Below, in pieces: positions 26,172 through 34,633 of a stretch of 64,000 nucleotides of DNA. The stretch is from an uncultured Bacteroidia bacterium. Lineage in GTDB: Bacteria; Bacteroidota; Bacteroidia; Bacteroidales; UBA932. The translations under genes and the position numbers were made by a program. The stretch spans positions 163,390-227,389 of the forward strand of contig CADANY010000002.1 of assembly GCA_902789395.1 (NCBI GenBank). The letters run 5' to 3'. The notes below the pieces were generated by a model. It had not been told where the DNA came from. It searched no databases and worked only from the letters and a program-made list of their open reading frames with translations. How positions within the stretch are numbered: position 1 is the first letter of the stretch; every line of letters begins with the position of its first letter.

Positions 26172-27590
26172 ATGAAACTCATCCCAATTTATTGGTGGAA
26201 CAAGGAAATCCACAACTTCCGCATCTCGCAGGATAAGTTCTCTAAACAGCCCTGGGCGAACGGGGTTATCCTGCTTCTGTGCGTCGTCATCGCCATGCTG
26301 CTGGCGAACCTTCCCTTTACGAAACACGCTTATCACGCTTTCCTCGAGACCTCCCTGTCTCTTCGGATTGCCAGTCCGGACGGCGCGGTAAACTGGATTT
26401 TCCCGAGGGACATGACTGTCGAGAAGTTCATCAACGATATCCTGATGGTGATCTTCTTCTTTACTGTCGGACTGGAAATCAAACGGGAGGTTGTCAACGG
26501 GGAACTCTCGTCCTTCAAAAAGGCCATTCTCCCGGTTATCGCGGCTTTCGGCGGAGTCATAGCCCCCGCGCTGATTTTTACGGCCGTCAACCACGGGACC
26601 TTCTCAGCAAGCGGATGGGGCATTCCGACCGCCACCGACATCGCCTTTGCGGTCGGTATCCTGTCCATCCTCGGGGACAAGGTCCCCGTTTCTTTGAAAG
26701 TTTTCCTGACCGCGCTGGCTATCGCGGATGACCTGATCGCTATCCTTGTCGTCGCCCTTTTCTATGGCGGCAAGATCAACCTGCTGCTTCTCGGGATTGC
26801 GTTTGCCGTCATCCTTTTCACCTTTATCCTGAAGCGCCTCGGTGAAAAACGCCTGTTTTTCTATCTTCTTCCGGCAATCATCGTTTGGGCCCTGTTCTAT
26901 TATTCCGGGATCCATGCGACGATGTCCGGAGTCGTCATGGCGTTTATCATTCCGATGGACGCGCGTTACAATAAGGCGAAATTCCACCGCCGGAGCCACA
27001 TCCTCTATACCGGACTGGTTGCGAGTGAGGAACTCTCGCCCGCAGAGGAATTCCCGAACGGCCCCCAGCGCTACTATCTCCGCCGTCTTTCGGGCCTTTC
27101 CAAACGTTCCATCGGTCCGACCTACCGGCTTGAGCACCTTCTCTCTCCTTGGGTGAATTTCCTTATCATGCCGATTTTCGCCCTGGCCAATGCCGGCGTC
27201 GAGATTACCGACATGTCCTATTTCAATGTCTTCTCGTATGATCCCGCCATCGGCGGAGCCGGGATGGGTATTTTCCTGGGTCTTCTTCTCGGTAAGCCGA
27301 TCGGCATTACCCTCTCCAGCTGGATCGCCATCAAGTGCAAGATCGGCGAGATGCCGGCCAAATCGACCTGGGCGATGCTCTTTGCCGTCGCTTGTCTGGG
27401 AGGAATCGGGTTTACGATGTCGATTTTCGTCGACACACTGTCCTTTGCCGGAGAGGGAATTCCGGCCGACGTGACGGCCCACCTCAGGGATGCAGGAAAA
27501 ATAGCGGTCCTGATGGGATCGCTATGTGCCGGGATTCTGGGCTCTGTGTTGATTTCCCTTGTCGCTAAGATCCAAGGGCGGAAGGCTTAG
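26172..27590 (+). CDS. nhaA: Na+/H+ antiporter NhaA
   Basis: 472 residues with about 12 transmembrane segments. NhaA hallmarks are TATDIAFAVGILSILG (Asp of the assembly region) and AIADDLIAILVVALFYGG, the double Asp that binds Na+ and H+. It exports Na+ against H+ at the inner membrane, most active at alkaline pH in known homologues. It is slightly longer than E. coli NhaA because of an insert around residues 275-325, as in other Bacteroidota. It is probably co-transcribed with ahcY. The stop overlaps the convergent marR-type stop by four bases. Confidence 0.96.
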   Translation: MKLIPIYWWNKEIHNFRISQDKFSKQPWANGVILLLCVVIAMLLANLPFTKHAYHAFLETSLSLRIASPDGAVNWIFPRDMTVEKFINDILMVIFFFTVGLEIKREVVNGELSSFKKAILPVIAAFGGVIAPALIFTAVNHGTFSASGWGIPTATDIAFAVGILSILGDKVPVSLKVFLTALAIADDLIAILVVALFYGGKINLLLLGIAFAVILFTFILKRLGEKRLFFYLLPAIIVWALFYYSGIHATMSGVVMAFIIPMDARYNKAKFHRRSHILYTGLVASEELSPAEEFPNGPQRYYLRRLSGLSKRSIGPTYRLEHLLSPWVNFLIMPIFALANAGVEITDMSYFNVFSYDPAIGGAGMGIFLGLLLGKPIGITLSSWIAIKCKIGEMPAKSTWAMLFAVACLGGIGFTMSIFVDTLSFAGEGIPADVTAHLRDAGKIAVLMGSLCAGILGSVLISLVAKIQGRKA

Positions 27591-28021
27591 CTGAGTGTCT
27601 GGATTATCTCGTCCAGCCACCGGGCCATTGTGCCAGCTTCTTTTCCCGTAAACCGGTCGCAAGTAATGGACGCACCCATCCTCCCGGGGATTGGTGCGGC
27701 TTTCTTTTTAAGGTCCCGTCCCTGTTCTGTCAGCCTCGCAATAACCTGCCGGGCATCTTCCGTTCCCCGGCTCCGCTCGAGCAATCCTTCCTTCTCCATC
27801 CTTTTCAGGAGAGGCGTGACGGTATTCGTCTCCAGATAGAGCCGCTTGGCGATATCGTTGACCGGCTGACCGTCTTTTTCCCAGAGGACCATCATGACCA
27901 GATACTGCGGATAAGTCAGGCCGAGTGCTTCAAGCATCGGCCTGTACGCCTGCGTAATCAGTCTGGATGCCGTATAGAGGCGGAAACAGAGCTGGTTCTC
28001 CAATTTGAGCGGATTGTCCAT
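27587..28021 (-). CDS. ohrR: MarR-family regulator of the OhrR peroxide-sensing type
   Basis: 144 residues, winged-helix MarR fold with VNDIAKRLYLETNTVTPLLK as recognition helix region and the wing TEDARQVIARLTEQG. Cys12, Tyr26 and Tyr37 have the same spacing (+14, +25) as Cys15, Tyr29 and Tyr40 of Bacillus OhrR, where the Cys senses organic peroxides and the Tyr residues stabilise it. It is the last gene of a ferritin-glutathione peroxidase operon and overlaps the latter by one base (TAATG). It probably represses its own operon through the palindromes at 29055-29106. Confidence 0.85.
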   Translation of the reverse strand: MDNPLKLENQLCFRLYTASRLITQAYRPMLEALGLTYPQYLVMMVLWEKDGQPVNDIAKRLYLETNTVTPLLKRMEKEGLLERSRGTEDARQVIARLTEQGRDLKKKAAPIPGRMGASITCDRFTGKEAGTMARWLDEIIQTLS

Positions 28022-28563
28022 TAGAGCAGTTCCTTGATCTTTTCTTCGAGGGATTCCGGCGTCGCGGTCGGGGCGAAGCGCTGAACACGGGTTCCGTCGC
28101 GGCTGATAAGGAATTTGGTGAAATTCCAGAGGATGTCACTGTCTTTCTGGGCGCTCTTGCTGATCGTCTTCAGCATTTTCTGGGTCGCCTTAGCCTTCAG
28201 ACCGTTATATTCCTCAGCGGGAGCGGCAGATTTAAGATAGGTAAAGACAGGATCTTCAGAAGCGCCGTTCACGTCAATCTTTTTCATGAGCGGGAAGGTG
28301 ACGCCGTGGTTGATGCGGCAGAATTCGGCGATCTCCTCGTCACTGCCCGGTTCCTGGTGGGCAAACTGGTCGCAGGGGAATCCGATAATGACGAGTCCCT
28401 GGTCCTTATACTTCTGATAGAGGGCTTCGAGTCCGTCATACTGAGGGGTGAAACCGCACTTGCTTGCGGTGTTGACGATAAGGAGGACTTTGCCCTTGAA
28501 TTTGGCGAAGTCAACCTCGTTACCCTTGTTGCCGAGGGCCTTGAAATCATAGATCGTTGCCAT
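28021..28563 (-). CDS. Glutathione peroxidase family protein (thiol peroxidase)
   Basis: 180 residues, usual length. The peroxidatic Cys36 lies in NTASKCGFTPQYDGL (cysteine, not selenocysteine). The GFPCDQFAHQEPG motif supplies the tetrad Gln and a possible resolving region, and ILWNFTKFLI the Trp and Asn. It reduces hydrogen and lipid peroxides; bacterial Cys forms usually use thioredoxin. Middle gene of a stress operon, 21 bases after the ferritin-like gene and coupled to the OhrR-type regulator gene. Confidence 0.94.
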   Translation of the reverse strand: MATIYDFKALGNKGNEVDFAKFKGKVLLIVNTASKCGFTPQYDGLEALYQKYKDQGLVIIGFPCDQFAHQEPGSDEEIAEFCRINHGVTFPLMKKIDVNGASEDPVFTYLKSAAPAEEYNGLKAKATQKMLKTISKSAQKDSDILWNFTKFLISRDGTRVQRFAPTATPESLEEKIKELL

Positions 28564-28584
28564 TGTCCGTTTTATTTTACTTGA

Positions 28585-29040
28585 TTACAATTGTTTGACA
28601 AGCCAGTTCTGAAGGCCGATCTTCTCGATCATTTCGAGCTGCTGCTCAGACCAGTACATATCTTCTTCCTCGTCTTTGTAGTAGGCTTTCAGGAGATCAT
28701 AGGTCGTCATGTCTTCGGCAAGGGAGAGAGTGCACTTTCCAAGGATGGGGACCTGCTCGACAGAGACTTTCAGATCATATTTAATGAATTCTACCGGGTC
28801 GGTGAAAACCGGCATGGCGGGAGCGGCTTCGACTTTCGCTTCGCCGCCGAGATCGATGATGCGGTCGATGAACTGATCGACATACCCCATTTCTTCTTCA
28901 GCGTGCTCCGCGTATTTTTCGGCGAGTTTGCTGTAACCCTGGGATGCGAAAACCTTGCTCTGGACTTTGTGTGCGAGGGACTGTGCGGCGAGGCCGGTTG
29001 CGTAGGCCTGAAGCGCCTGGATGGATAATTGCTTGTTCAT
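28585..29040 (-). CDS. Ferritin-like diiron protein (bacterioferritin/Dps-like)
   Basis: 151 residues, almost all helical. Diiron-type ligands are suggested by Glu/His patterns in KYAEHAEEEMGYVDQFIDRI (helix 2) and YYKDEEEDMYWSEQQLEMI (helix 4). Length fits bacterioferritin or Dps-like proteins, which store iron and limit peroxide damage. First gene of an operon with glutathione peroxidase and an OhrR-type regulator, so induction by peroxide is likely. The haem-ligand Met of true bacterioferritin cannot be assigned with confidence, so the subfamily is left open. Confidence 0.82.
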   Translation of the reverse strand: MNKQLSIQALQAYATGLAAQSLAHKVQSKVFASQGYSKLAEKYAEHAEEEMGYVDQFIDRIIDLGGEAKVEAAPAMPVFTDPVEFIKYDLKVSVEQVPILGKCTLSLAEDMTTYDLLKAYYKDEEEDMYWSEQQLEMIEKIGLQNWLVKQL

Positions 29041-29054
29041 GTTTCTGTGTATTT

Positions 29055-29106
29055 ATATCGTTTGCGACACAAAGTTACAACAAAAAATTTATATCGCAAG
29101 CGATAT
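29055..29106 (-). promoter_or_regulatory. Ferritin-operon promoter with two palindromic operators
   Basis: On the minus strand the -33-like CTTG (29097-29100), a 19-base spacer and TAACTTTG (29070-29077) form a good Bacteroidota promoter. Palindrome 1 at 29091-29106, ATATCGC-AA-GCGATAT, covers the -33 box. Palindrome 2 at 29055-29070, ATATCGTTTGCGACAC, is an imperfect copy right after the -7 box. Centres are 36 bases apart. Symmetry and position fit a MarR-family dimer repressor, most simply the OhrR-type protein of the same operon. Confidence 0.72.
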
Positions 29107-29125
29107 TTTAATTTATTTCGGTTTT

Positions 29126-29345
29126 TTGTCATTCCGGCCTCTTCGGAAACTCTCCGGCGCCTTCCCGGGCAAAGGCTCCCCGTGGAGGCTGACTCCTTGA
29201 TTCACAGGCAGATCCTTGATGCGCCTCTGGTGCGTTTTAACCAGAGGCGCATCGGATAAGGGTTTGATTGTCAGCCCGCTTCTCGTATCATGGTCCCTGA
29301 TACCTTTCGGGTATGAAAGGAATCTTCGGCCATCGGGGCAGTTGT
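29126..29345. other. Structured intergenic stretch without a convincing gene
   Basis: GC-rich and full of inverted repeats: TTCCG..CGGAA, GTATCA..TGATAC, CCTTTC..GAAAGG and the long stem listed separately. Open frames on both strands are short, have no motif and no ribosome-binding site. It may be a non-coding RNA, a leader, or a dispersed intergenic repeat. It separates the ferritin operon promoter from the promoter of the second SusC locus. Confidence 0.45.
29218..29253. repeat. Perfect 14-base inverted repeat (strong hairpin)
   Basis: GATGCGCCTCTGGT (29218-29231) and ACCAGAGGCGCATC (29240-29253) are perfectly complementary around the 8-base loop GCGTTTTA. No T-run follows on either strand, so a simple intrinsic terminator is unlikely. 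Confidence 0.85.
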
Positions 29346-29349
29346 TTTC

Positions 29350-29380
29350 TTTGATTTTGTCATTATAATAGGTATTTTTG
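29350..29380 (+). promoter_or_regulatory. Candidate promoter of the second SusC/SusD locus
   Basis: TTTG at 29350-29353, a 19-base spacer and TATTTTTG at 29373-29380 match the full Bacteroidota consensus. The predicted leader before the susC ATG at 29468 is roughly 80 bases and AT-rich. Confidence 0.7.
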
Positions 29381-29467
29381 CGAATAAAATAGCAGAAACT
29401 AACCAATATTAATATTGTAACACGATTGTAATAACCTATTATACTATTTACTAATAATCCATCAGCT

Positions 29468-32400
29468 ATGAGGCTAAAAATCAATCTGTTGATGTTTGTT
29501 CTCCTGATGATGGCCGTTCCTGCCTTTGCGCAGGGAAGCGGTCAGGGAACAAACAAGATTACTGTCTCCGGCCGCGTTCAGGACGAACAGGGCGCACCTG
29601 TAATCGGAGCAGGAGTTATGGTGGATGGGACGACCATTGGTGTAGCAACCGACCTTGAAGGCAGGTATACCATTTCAGTCCCTTCCCATGCTGTTTTAAC
29701 TGTCCAGAGCATTGGTTACAAGACGGTGAAAGTTCCCGTCGACGGCCGTGCCCGGATAGATGTCACCCTTGCTTTCGGGCGGGAAATGCTCGAAGAAACT
29801 GTCGTTGTCGGTTACGGTACGCAGAAGAAGGCGAACCTGACCGGAGCTGTCGACCAGGTCGGAGAAGAGACCTTTGACGGCCGGCCGAATGCCAACCTGG
29901 CGCAGATGCTCCAGGGCCGCGTCGCCAACCTGAACCTGAAATTCACCGACGGTCGTCCGAATTCTTCTCCTTCGTTCAATATCCGTGGACGGACTTCCAT
30001 CGGGCAGGGCGGCAGCGCGCTTGTCCTCATCGACGGGGTCGAAGGCAATGCCAGCCTCCTGAACCCGAATGATATCGAGAGCGTTTCGGTCCTCAAGGAT
30101 GCGGCTTCTTCCGCAATTTACGGATCCCGCGCCCCGTACGGCGTCGTCCTTATCACGACAAAGAACGCCAAGAAGGGAACTGCGACGGTCAATTATCAGT
30201 CCAACTTCTCCTTTGAGCGTCCGACCGCCATGCCGGATGTTGTTTCCGACGGTTATACCTGGGCCAACCACTTCTACATGTCCTGGTACAACTACAAGGG
30301 AAGCAACCCGACCGCGATCAACAAGACCATGGAATTCTCGACAGCCTGGCTGGAAGAATACCGTCAGCGTGCCGAGACCGGCAACTATGAAACGCTGGTC
30401 TCCGACGGATCCATCGGAACCCGCGGCCGTTGGCTCTATTATCATAAGGGAACGGACTATTACGATTATCTCTACAAGGATTTCACCTTCTCCCAGACCC
30501 ATAATCTTTCGGTTTCCGGAGCGGACGACAAGTTCGATTACTATGTATCCGCGCGTTTGTATGACAACAACGGTCTCTTCGACAGCGAAGTGAATCCGGA
30601 CTCCTACAAGCTCTACAACGGCCGTGTCAAGGTCGGATACCAGGTAACTCCCTGGCTGAAAATCACCTCCAATACCGATATCGCCTACAGCAAGTATGTG
30701 ATGCCGGAGACCCAGAGCGAAGGCGGCGGGAATATCTGGCGTAACATCGCGGACGAAGGCCATCCTTGCTCCCCGATCCTCAACCCGGACGGAAGCCTCT
30801 CTTACAGCGGCGTCTATTCGGTCGGCGACATTCTTTATGGAACCAGCCGGCGTACCTATACCAACCGTCAGGCCCAGAATACGATCGGAGCCAAGGCGAC
30901 CTTCCTGGACAGCCGTCTGCGTTTCAATGCAGACTTTACCTACCGCGCCCGCTCTTACGATACTCATGTCCACCGTCTTCCGACCCCGTTCTCGAGGTAT
31001 GAAGGCATCACGGAGTCCCTCGCCGAGATCAAGGCGCTCGCCGATTATATCAGCGAAACCCTCCGGACATACGACTATGTCGCGACCAACGAATACGCCG
31101 AGTTCGAAGACAAGTGGGGCAAGCACAACTTCAAGGCCCTCCTCGGTTACAACTACGAGCAGCAGACCTACCGGAATACCTATGCCTACAACGACGGCCT
31201 GCTGGCTCCGAACGTAGACAACATCAACCTGGCCCTCGGCCTGGACAACAAGAGCATTACCGGCGACTACAGCAAGTGGCGCACGGCCGGTACGTTCTTC
31301 CGGGTCAATTACAACTATGACGAGCGCTACCTCCTCGAGATCAACGGCCGTTACGACGGATCTTCCAAGTTCCCGGCCCGTCAGCGCTGGGCTTTCTTCC
31401 CGTCCGTCTCCGCCGGATGGCGCATCAGTCAGGAGCCTTGGTTCAAGGTTGACAACCGCCTGATCTCCAATATCAAGCTCCGCGCTTCCTACGGTTCCCT
31501 CGGCAACAGTAACGTCGGTGTCTACGCTTATGATGAGACTTTCGATTTCAGCACGGGCGTCATCGTCAACGGCCAGAAGGTCCGTTACACCTCGGCTCCG
31601 GCCCCGATCCCCGAGTCCCTGACCTGGGAAACGGCCCAGACCCTTGACGGCGGTCTCGACATGAGCTTCTTCTCCGGCCGCCTGACCTTTACCGGCGACA
31701 TCTACAAACGCAAGACCCTGAACATGTACACGGTAGGCCCGACCCTTCCGGATGTCTACGGAGCGTCTTCCCCGAAGGGCAACTTCGCCGAGATGACCAC
31801 CCGCGGTTTCGAAATCGCCCTGGGTTGGGATGACGGCGGTACCCTGGCCGGAAAGCCGTTCAAGTACGGAATCCACGCAACCCTCGCCGACTACTATTCG
31901 ATCATCGACAAGTACAACAATGCTCTCAAGTCCTTGAGCAACAATGCCTACAACACTTCTTACTATGAAGGGATGAGATTGGGCGACCTTTGGGGATTCG
32001 TCTGCAACGGGTTGTACCAGAACCCGGCCGAAATCGATGCTGATGAAGCTCTGGCGAAGGCGGCCGGACAGGCCCACTATAACCCGCTCATGCAGCAGAC
32101 GGAGAGCTATACGCTCTATCCCGGAGACATGCGTTTCGAAGATCTCAACGGAAACGGCTATATCGACCGCGGCAAGAATACGGCTGACGATCCCGGCGAC
32201 CGCAGGATCATCGGCAACAGCGAGCCTCGCTTTATCTACTCATTCGGGTTCGACGTTGAATGGGCCGGTATCTTCGCGAACGCCTTCTTCCAGGGCGTTG
32301 GCAAACAGGACTGGTACCCGGACAACGAATCCTCGGCATTCTGGGGTATGTATAACAGACCGTACAACCAGATGCCCTCCTGGCACCTGAACAACTACTG

Positions 32401-32779
32401 GACGGAAGACCATCCGGACGCATACCTGCCCCGTTATACCGGTTATTTTGCCCCGTTCTATAAAGGCCGCGTCAACGCCAATACGAGATACCTGCAGGAC
32501 GCTTCCTACATCCGTCTCAAGAGCGTCCAGATCGGTTACAACATTCCTGACAAGCTGATCCGCAGGGCCGGATTCCAGAAAGTGTCCATCTTCCTCGCGG
32601 GAGAGAACCTTTGGACCTGGTCGCCGGTCTACAAGTACACGCGCGACGTGGACGTGACGGCGAATATCTATGGTAATGACAGTGTCCTCTCGACAACCGG
32701 TGACGGCTACAACTTCCCGACGATGAAGAGCGTCAGCCTCGGTCTCAAGCTTACCTTCGGACATATCGATAAAAAATAA
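29468..32779 (+). CDS. SusC/RagA-family TonB-dependent outer-membrane transporter (second locus)
   Basis: 1103 residues. Signal peptide (MMAVPAFAQGSGQG), regulatory-like beta-sandwich (VSGRVQDEQGAPVIGAGVMV), ETVVVGYGTQKKANLTGAV TonB-box/plug start, plug signature VLKDAASSAIYGSRAPYGV, and a large barrel ending SLGLKLTFGHIDKK. It imports an unknown ligand. The SusD gene follows after 12 bases. The operon has no glycoside hydrolase; it ends with a PKD/propeller lipoprotein and an EEP enzyme, so the ligand may be a phosphodiester compound. Confidence 0.95.
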   Translation: MRLKINLLMFVLLMMAVPAFAQGSGQGTNKITVSGRVQDEQGAPVIGAGVMVDGTTIGVATDLEGRYTISVPSHAVLTVQSIGYKTVKVPVDGRARIDVTLAFGREMLEETVVVGYGTQKKANLTGAVDQVGEETFDGRPNANLAQMLQGRVANLNLKFTDGRPNSSPSFNIRGRTSIGQGGSALVLIDGVEGNASLLNPNDIESVSVLKDAASSAIYGSRAPYGVVLITTKNAKKGTATVNYQSNFSFERPTAMPDVVSDGYTWANHFYMSWYNYKGSNPTAINKTMEFSTAWLEEYRQRAETGNYETLVSDGSIGTRGRWLYYHKGTDYYDYLYKDFTFSQTHNLSVSGADDKFDYYVSARLYDNNGLFDSEVNPDSYKLYNGRVKVGYQVTPWLKITSNTDIAYSKYVMPETQSEGGGNIWRNIADEGHPCSPILNPDGSLSYSGVYSVGDILYGTSRRTYTNRQAQNTIGAKATFLDSRLRFNADFTYRARSYDTHVHRLPTPFSRYEGITESLAEIKALADYISETLRTYDYVATNEYAEFEDKWGKHNFKALLGYNYEQQTYRNTYAYNDGLLAPNVDNINLALGLDNKSITGDYSKWRTAGTFFRVNYNYDERYLLEINGRYDGSSKFPARQRWAFFPSVSAGWRISQEPWFKVDNRLISNIKLRASYGSLGNSNVGVYAYDETFDFSTGVIVNGQKVRYTSAPAPIPESLTWETAQTLDGGLDMSFFSGRLTFTGDIYKRKTLNMYTVGPTLPDVYGASSPKGNFAEMTTRGFEIALGWDDGGTLAGKPFKYGIHATLADYYSIIDKYNNALKSLSNNAYNTSYYEGMRLGDLWGFVCNGLYQNPAEIDADEALAKAAGQAHYNPLMQQTESYTLYPGDMRFEDLNGNGYIDRGKNTADDPGDRRIIGNSEPRFIYSFGFDVEWAGIFANAFFQGVGKQDWYPDNESSAFWGMYNRPYNQMPSWHLNNYWTEDHPDAYLPRYTGYFAPFYKGRVNANTRYLQDASYIRLKSVQIGYNIPDKLIRRAGFQKVSIFLAGENLWTWSPVYKYTRDVDVTANIYGNDSVLSTTGDGYNFPTMKSVSLGLKLTFGHIDKK

Positions 32780-32784
32780 GGAGG
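32780..32784 (+). promoter_or_regulatory. Strong Shine-Dalgarno sequence before susD
   Basis: GGAGG lies seven bases before ATG 32792. Such a full anti-16S match is uncommon in Bacteroidota and supports this start codon. Confidence 0.6.
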
Positions 32785-32791
32785 AACAGCC

Positions 32792-34615
32792 ATGAAAAAA
32801 TACATATACATTCTTTCTTCGCTCTTTGCACTAAGCCTTGCGGCGGTTTCCTGCGATCTCAGTGAAGCCCCGCAGGCAGAGGCCGGACGGGCTATCGTCT
32901 TCGGTGACGAAGCCGGACTCCGGAACTATACCTACGGATTCTACAATTATCTGCCGGATTACGCGAGCGCCCACAGGATCAACGTGATGCACGACCATTC
33001 CGCCAAGATGAACACAGGGACCTACGAGCAGGGGGCCTACACGATCAGTACTTCCAACTCCTGGAGCTGGGGCAACATCCGTAACGTCAACTACTTCATC
33101 AAGTACAATACCGATCTGAACCTCCCGGAGGAACTCCGGAACAATTACACGGGTATCGCCCGCCTGTTCCGTGCCTACCTGTATTATGACAAGCTCGTTA
33201 CCTATGGAAACGTTCCCTGGATTGACAAGCCGCTCGACCCGACCGACGAGGAACTCTACAAGACCCAGGACAACCGTGATGTCATCATCAAGAACATCAT
33301 GGACGACCTCGATTTTGCCGCTGAGCATATCACGGTTTCCTCGATCACTCCGTACTCCAACACGGTCAACAAGTGGACGGCGCTGGCCCTAAAGAGCCGG
33401 ATTTGCCTGTTCGAGGGCACTTTCCGAAAGTACCATGCAAATGGGAGCTCCTACGGCAGCAAGTATCTCGAGGGATGCTCCATCTCTGCCAATGAACTCC
33501 TGCAGGCCGCTGCCGACGCGGCAAAGAAAATCATGGACGAGGGCCCGTACAAACTCCATACGGGTAATGTCTATGAAGCCGGCGGACGCGGCGCTTACCG
33601 CGACCTGTTCATCAGCGACAACCCCGTTACGGAAGAAGTCATGCTGGCTTACACCCAGAGCAAGGACCTTTCCGTCCTCGGCGAGGCCAACTGGTACTAC
33701 AATTCCACTTCCTACGGTCCCCATCTCTCGATGACGCGTGCCTTCGCGAAGACCTACCTCAATGCGGACGGGTCCATTTATCAGGAGAAAAAGGGCAACG
33801 GTACCTACAAGACCTTCGCAGAAGAGACTGCCGGCCGTGACGCCCGTCTGTGCCAGACGATCCGCGGTGCGGATTATACCCGCAAGGACAAGTCCGGCGC
33901 CTATATCCGGACCGCTCCGGACATGAGCCTTTCTCTGACCGGCTACCAGTACACGAAGTATGTCATGGATGATGTCGGTTACGACAACGGCCGTACCAAC
34001 GACAATGATGTTCCCCTGATGCGCTATGCGGAAGTTCTCCTGAACTATGCCGAGGCGAAGGCGGAACTCGGGACCATCACGGCCGACGACTGGACCCGGA
34101 CCATCGGAGCCCTTCGCCGTCGCGCCGGCATCACCGGCGGCGACCTGGACAAGCTCCCGACCGTCGTGGATCCCTATCTCCAGAAGACTTTCTATCCGAA
34201 TGTCTCCAATCCGGTCATCCTTGAAGTGCGCCGCGACAGGGCTATCGAGCTGATCCTCGAAGGCTTCCGCATGAACGACCTCAAACGCTGGGCTTGTGGA
34301 AAAGACTGGGAAACAGCTCCCTGGGACGGTGTCTATCTCCCGGCGCTGGATGCTCCGGTCGATCTCAACGGGGACGGAGTTTACGATGTCTACGTAACTG
34401 CGGACGCCAACTACCAGAAGAGCGGAACCTACAAGTCCATCGCGATGACCCTGAATGACCACCAGAAGGCCGTCAAGGTCTCCGACGATCCGGCGGGAGG
34501 ATATCTCCTCGGTTATGAGATGCCCCGCAAGTGGAATGACAACATGTACATTTATCCGGTACCGGAGAATGTTATCCAGAAGAATGACAACCTCAAGCAG
34601 AATCCCGGCTGGTAA
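32792..34615 (+). CDS. SusD/RagB-family lipoprotein (second locus)
   Basis: 607 residues, lipobox AVSC (Cys 21). SusD-type helical core; the family motif region near the end reads EVRRDRAIELILEGFRMNDL followed by KRW, and the C-terminus is IQKNDNLKQNPGW, the classic SusD ending. Partner lid for the upstream SusC. The longer-than-average size includes an extra segment near 505-560 rich in Asp/Asn/Tyr. Next gene begins within about 20 bases. Confidence 0.94.
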   Translation: MKKYIYILSSLFALSLAAVSCDLSEAPQAEAGRAIVFGDEAGLRNYTYGFYNYLPDYASAHRINVMHDHSAKMNTGTYEQGAYTISTSNSWSWGNIRNVNYFIKYNTDLNLPEELRNNYTGIARLFRAYLYYDKLVTYGNVPWIDKPLDPTDEELYKTQDNRDVIIKNIMDDLDFAAEHITVSSITPYSNTVNKWTALALKSRICLFEGTFRKYHANGSSYGSKYLEGCSISANELLQAAADAAKKIMDEGPYKLHTGNVYEAGGRGAYRDLFISDNPVTEEVMLAYTQSKDLSVLGEANWYYNSTSYGPHLSMTRAFAKTYLNADGSIYQEKKGNGTYKTFAEETAGRDARLCQTIRGADYTRKDKSGAYIRTAPDMSLSLTGYQYTKYVMDDVGYDNGRTNDNDVPLMRYAEVLLNYAEAKAELGTITADDWTRTIGALRRRAGITGGDLDKLPTVVDPYLQKTFYPNVSNPVILEVRRDRAIELILEGFRMNDLKRWACGKDWETAPWDGVYLPALDAPVDLNGDGVYDVYVTADANYQKSGTYKSIAMTLNDHQKAVKVSDDPAGGYLLGYEMPRKWNDNMYIYPVPENVIQKNDNLKQNPGW

Positions 34616-34633
34616 TGATTAATGTTCCTGTAT

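Noticed and set aside
29218..29253. tRNA or classic terminator at the strong hairpin
   Set aside because: No cloverleaf, T-loop or CCA-like arrangement is visible, and there is no U-tract on either side.
29029..29484. Small open frames on both strands in the ferritin-SusC intergenic region
   Set aside because: They overlap the operators, promoter and strong hairpins, lack ribosome-binding sites and motifs, and are better explained as non-coding structured DNA.
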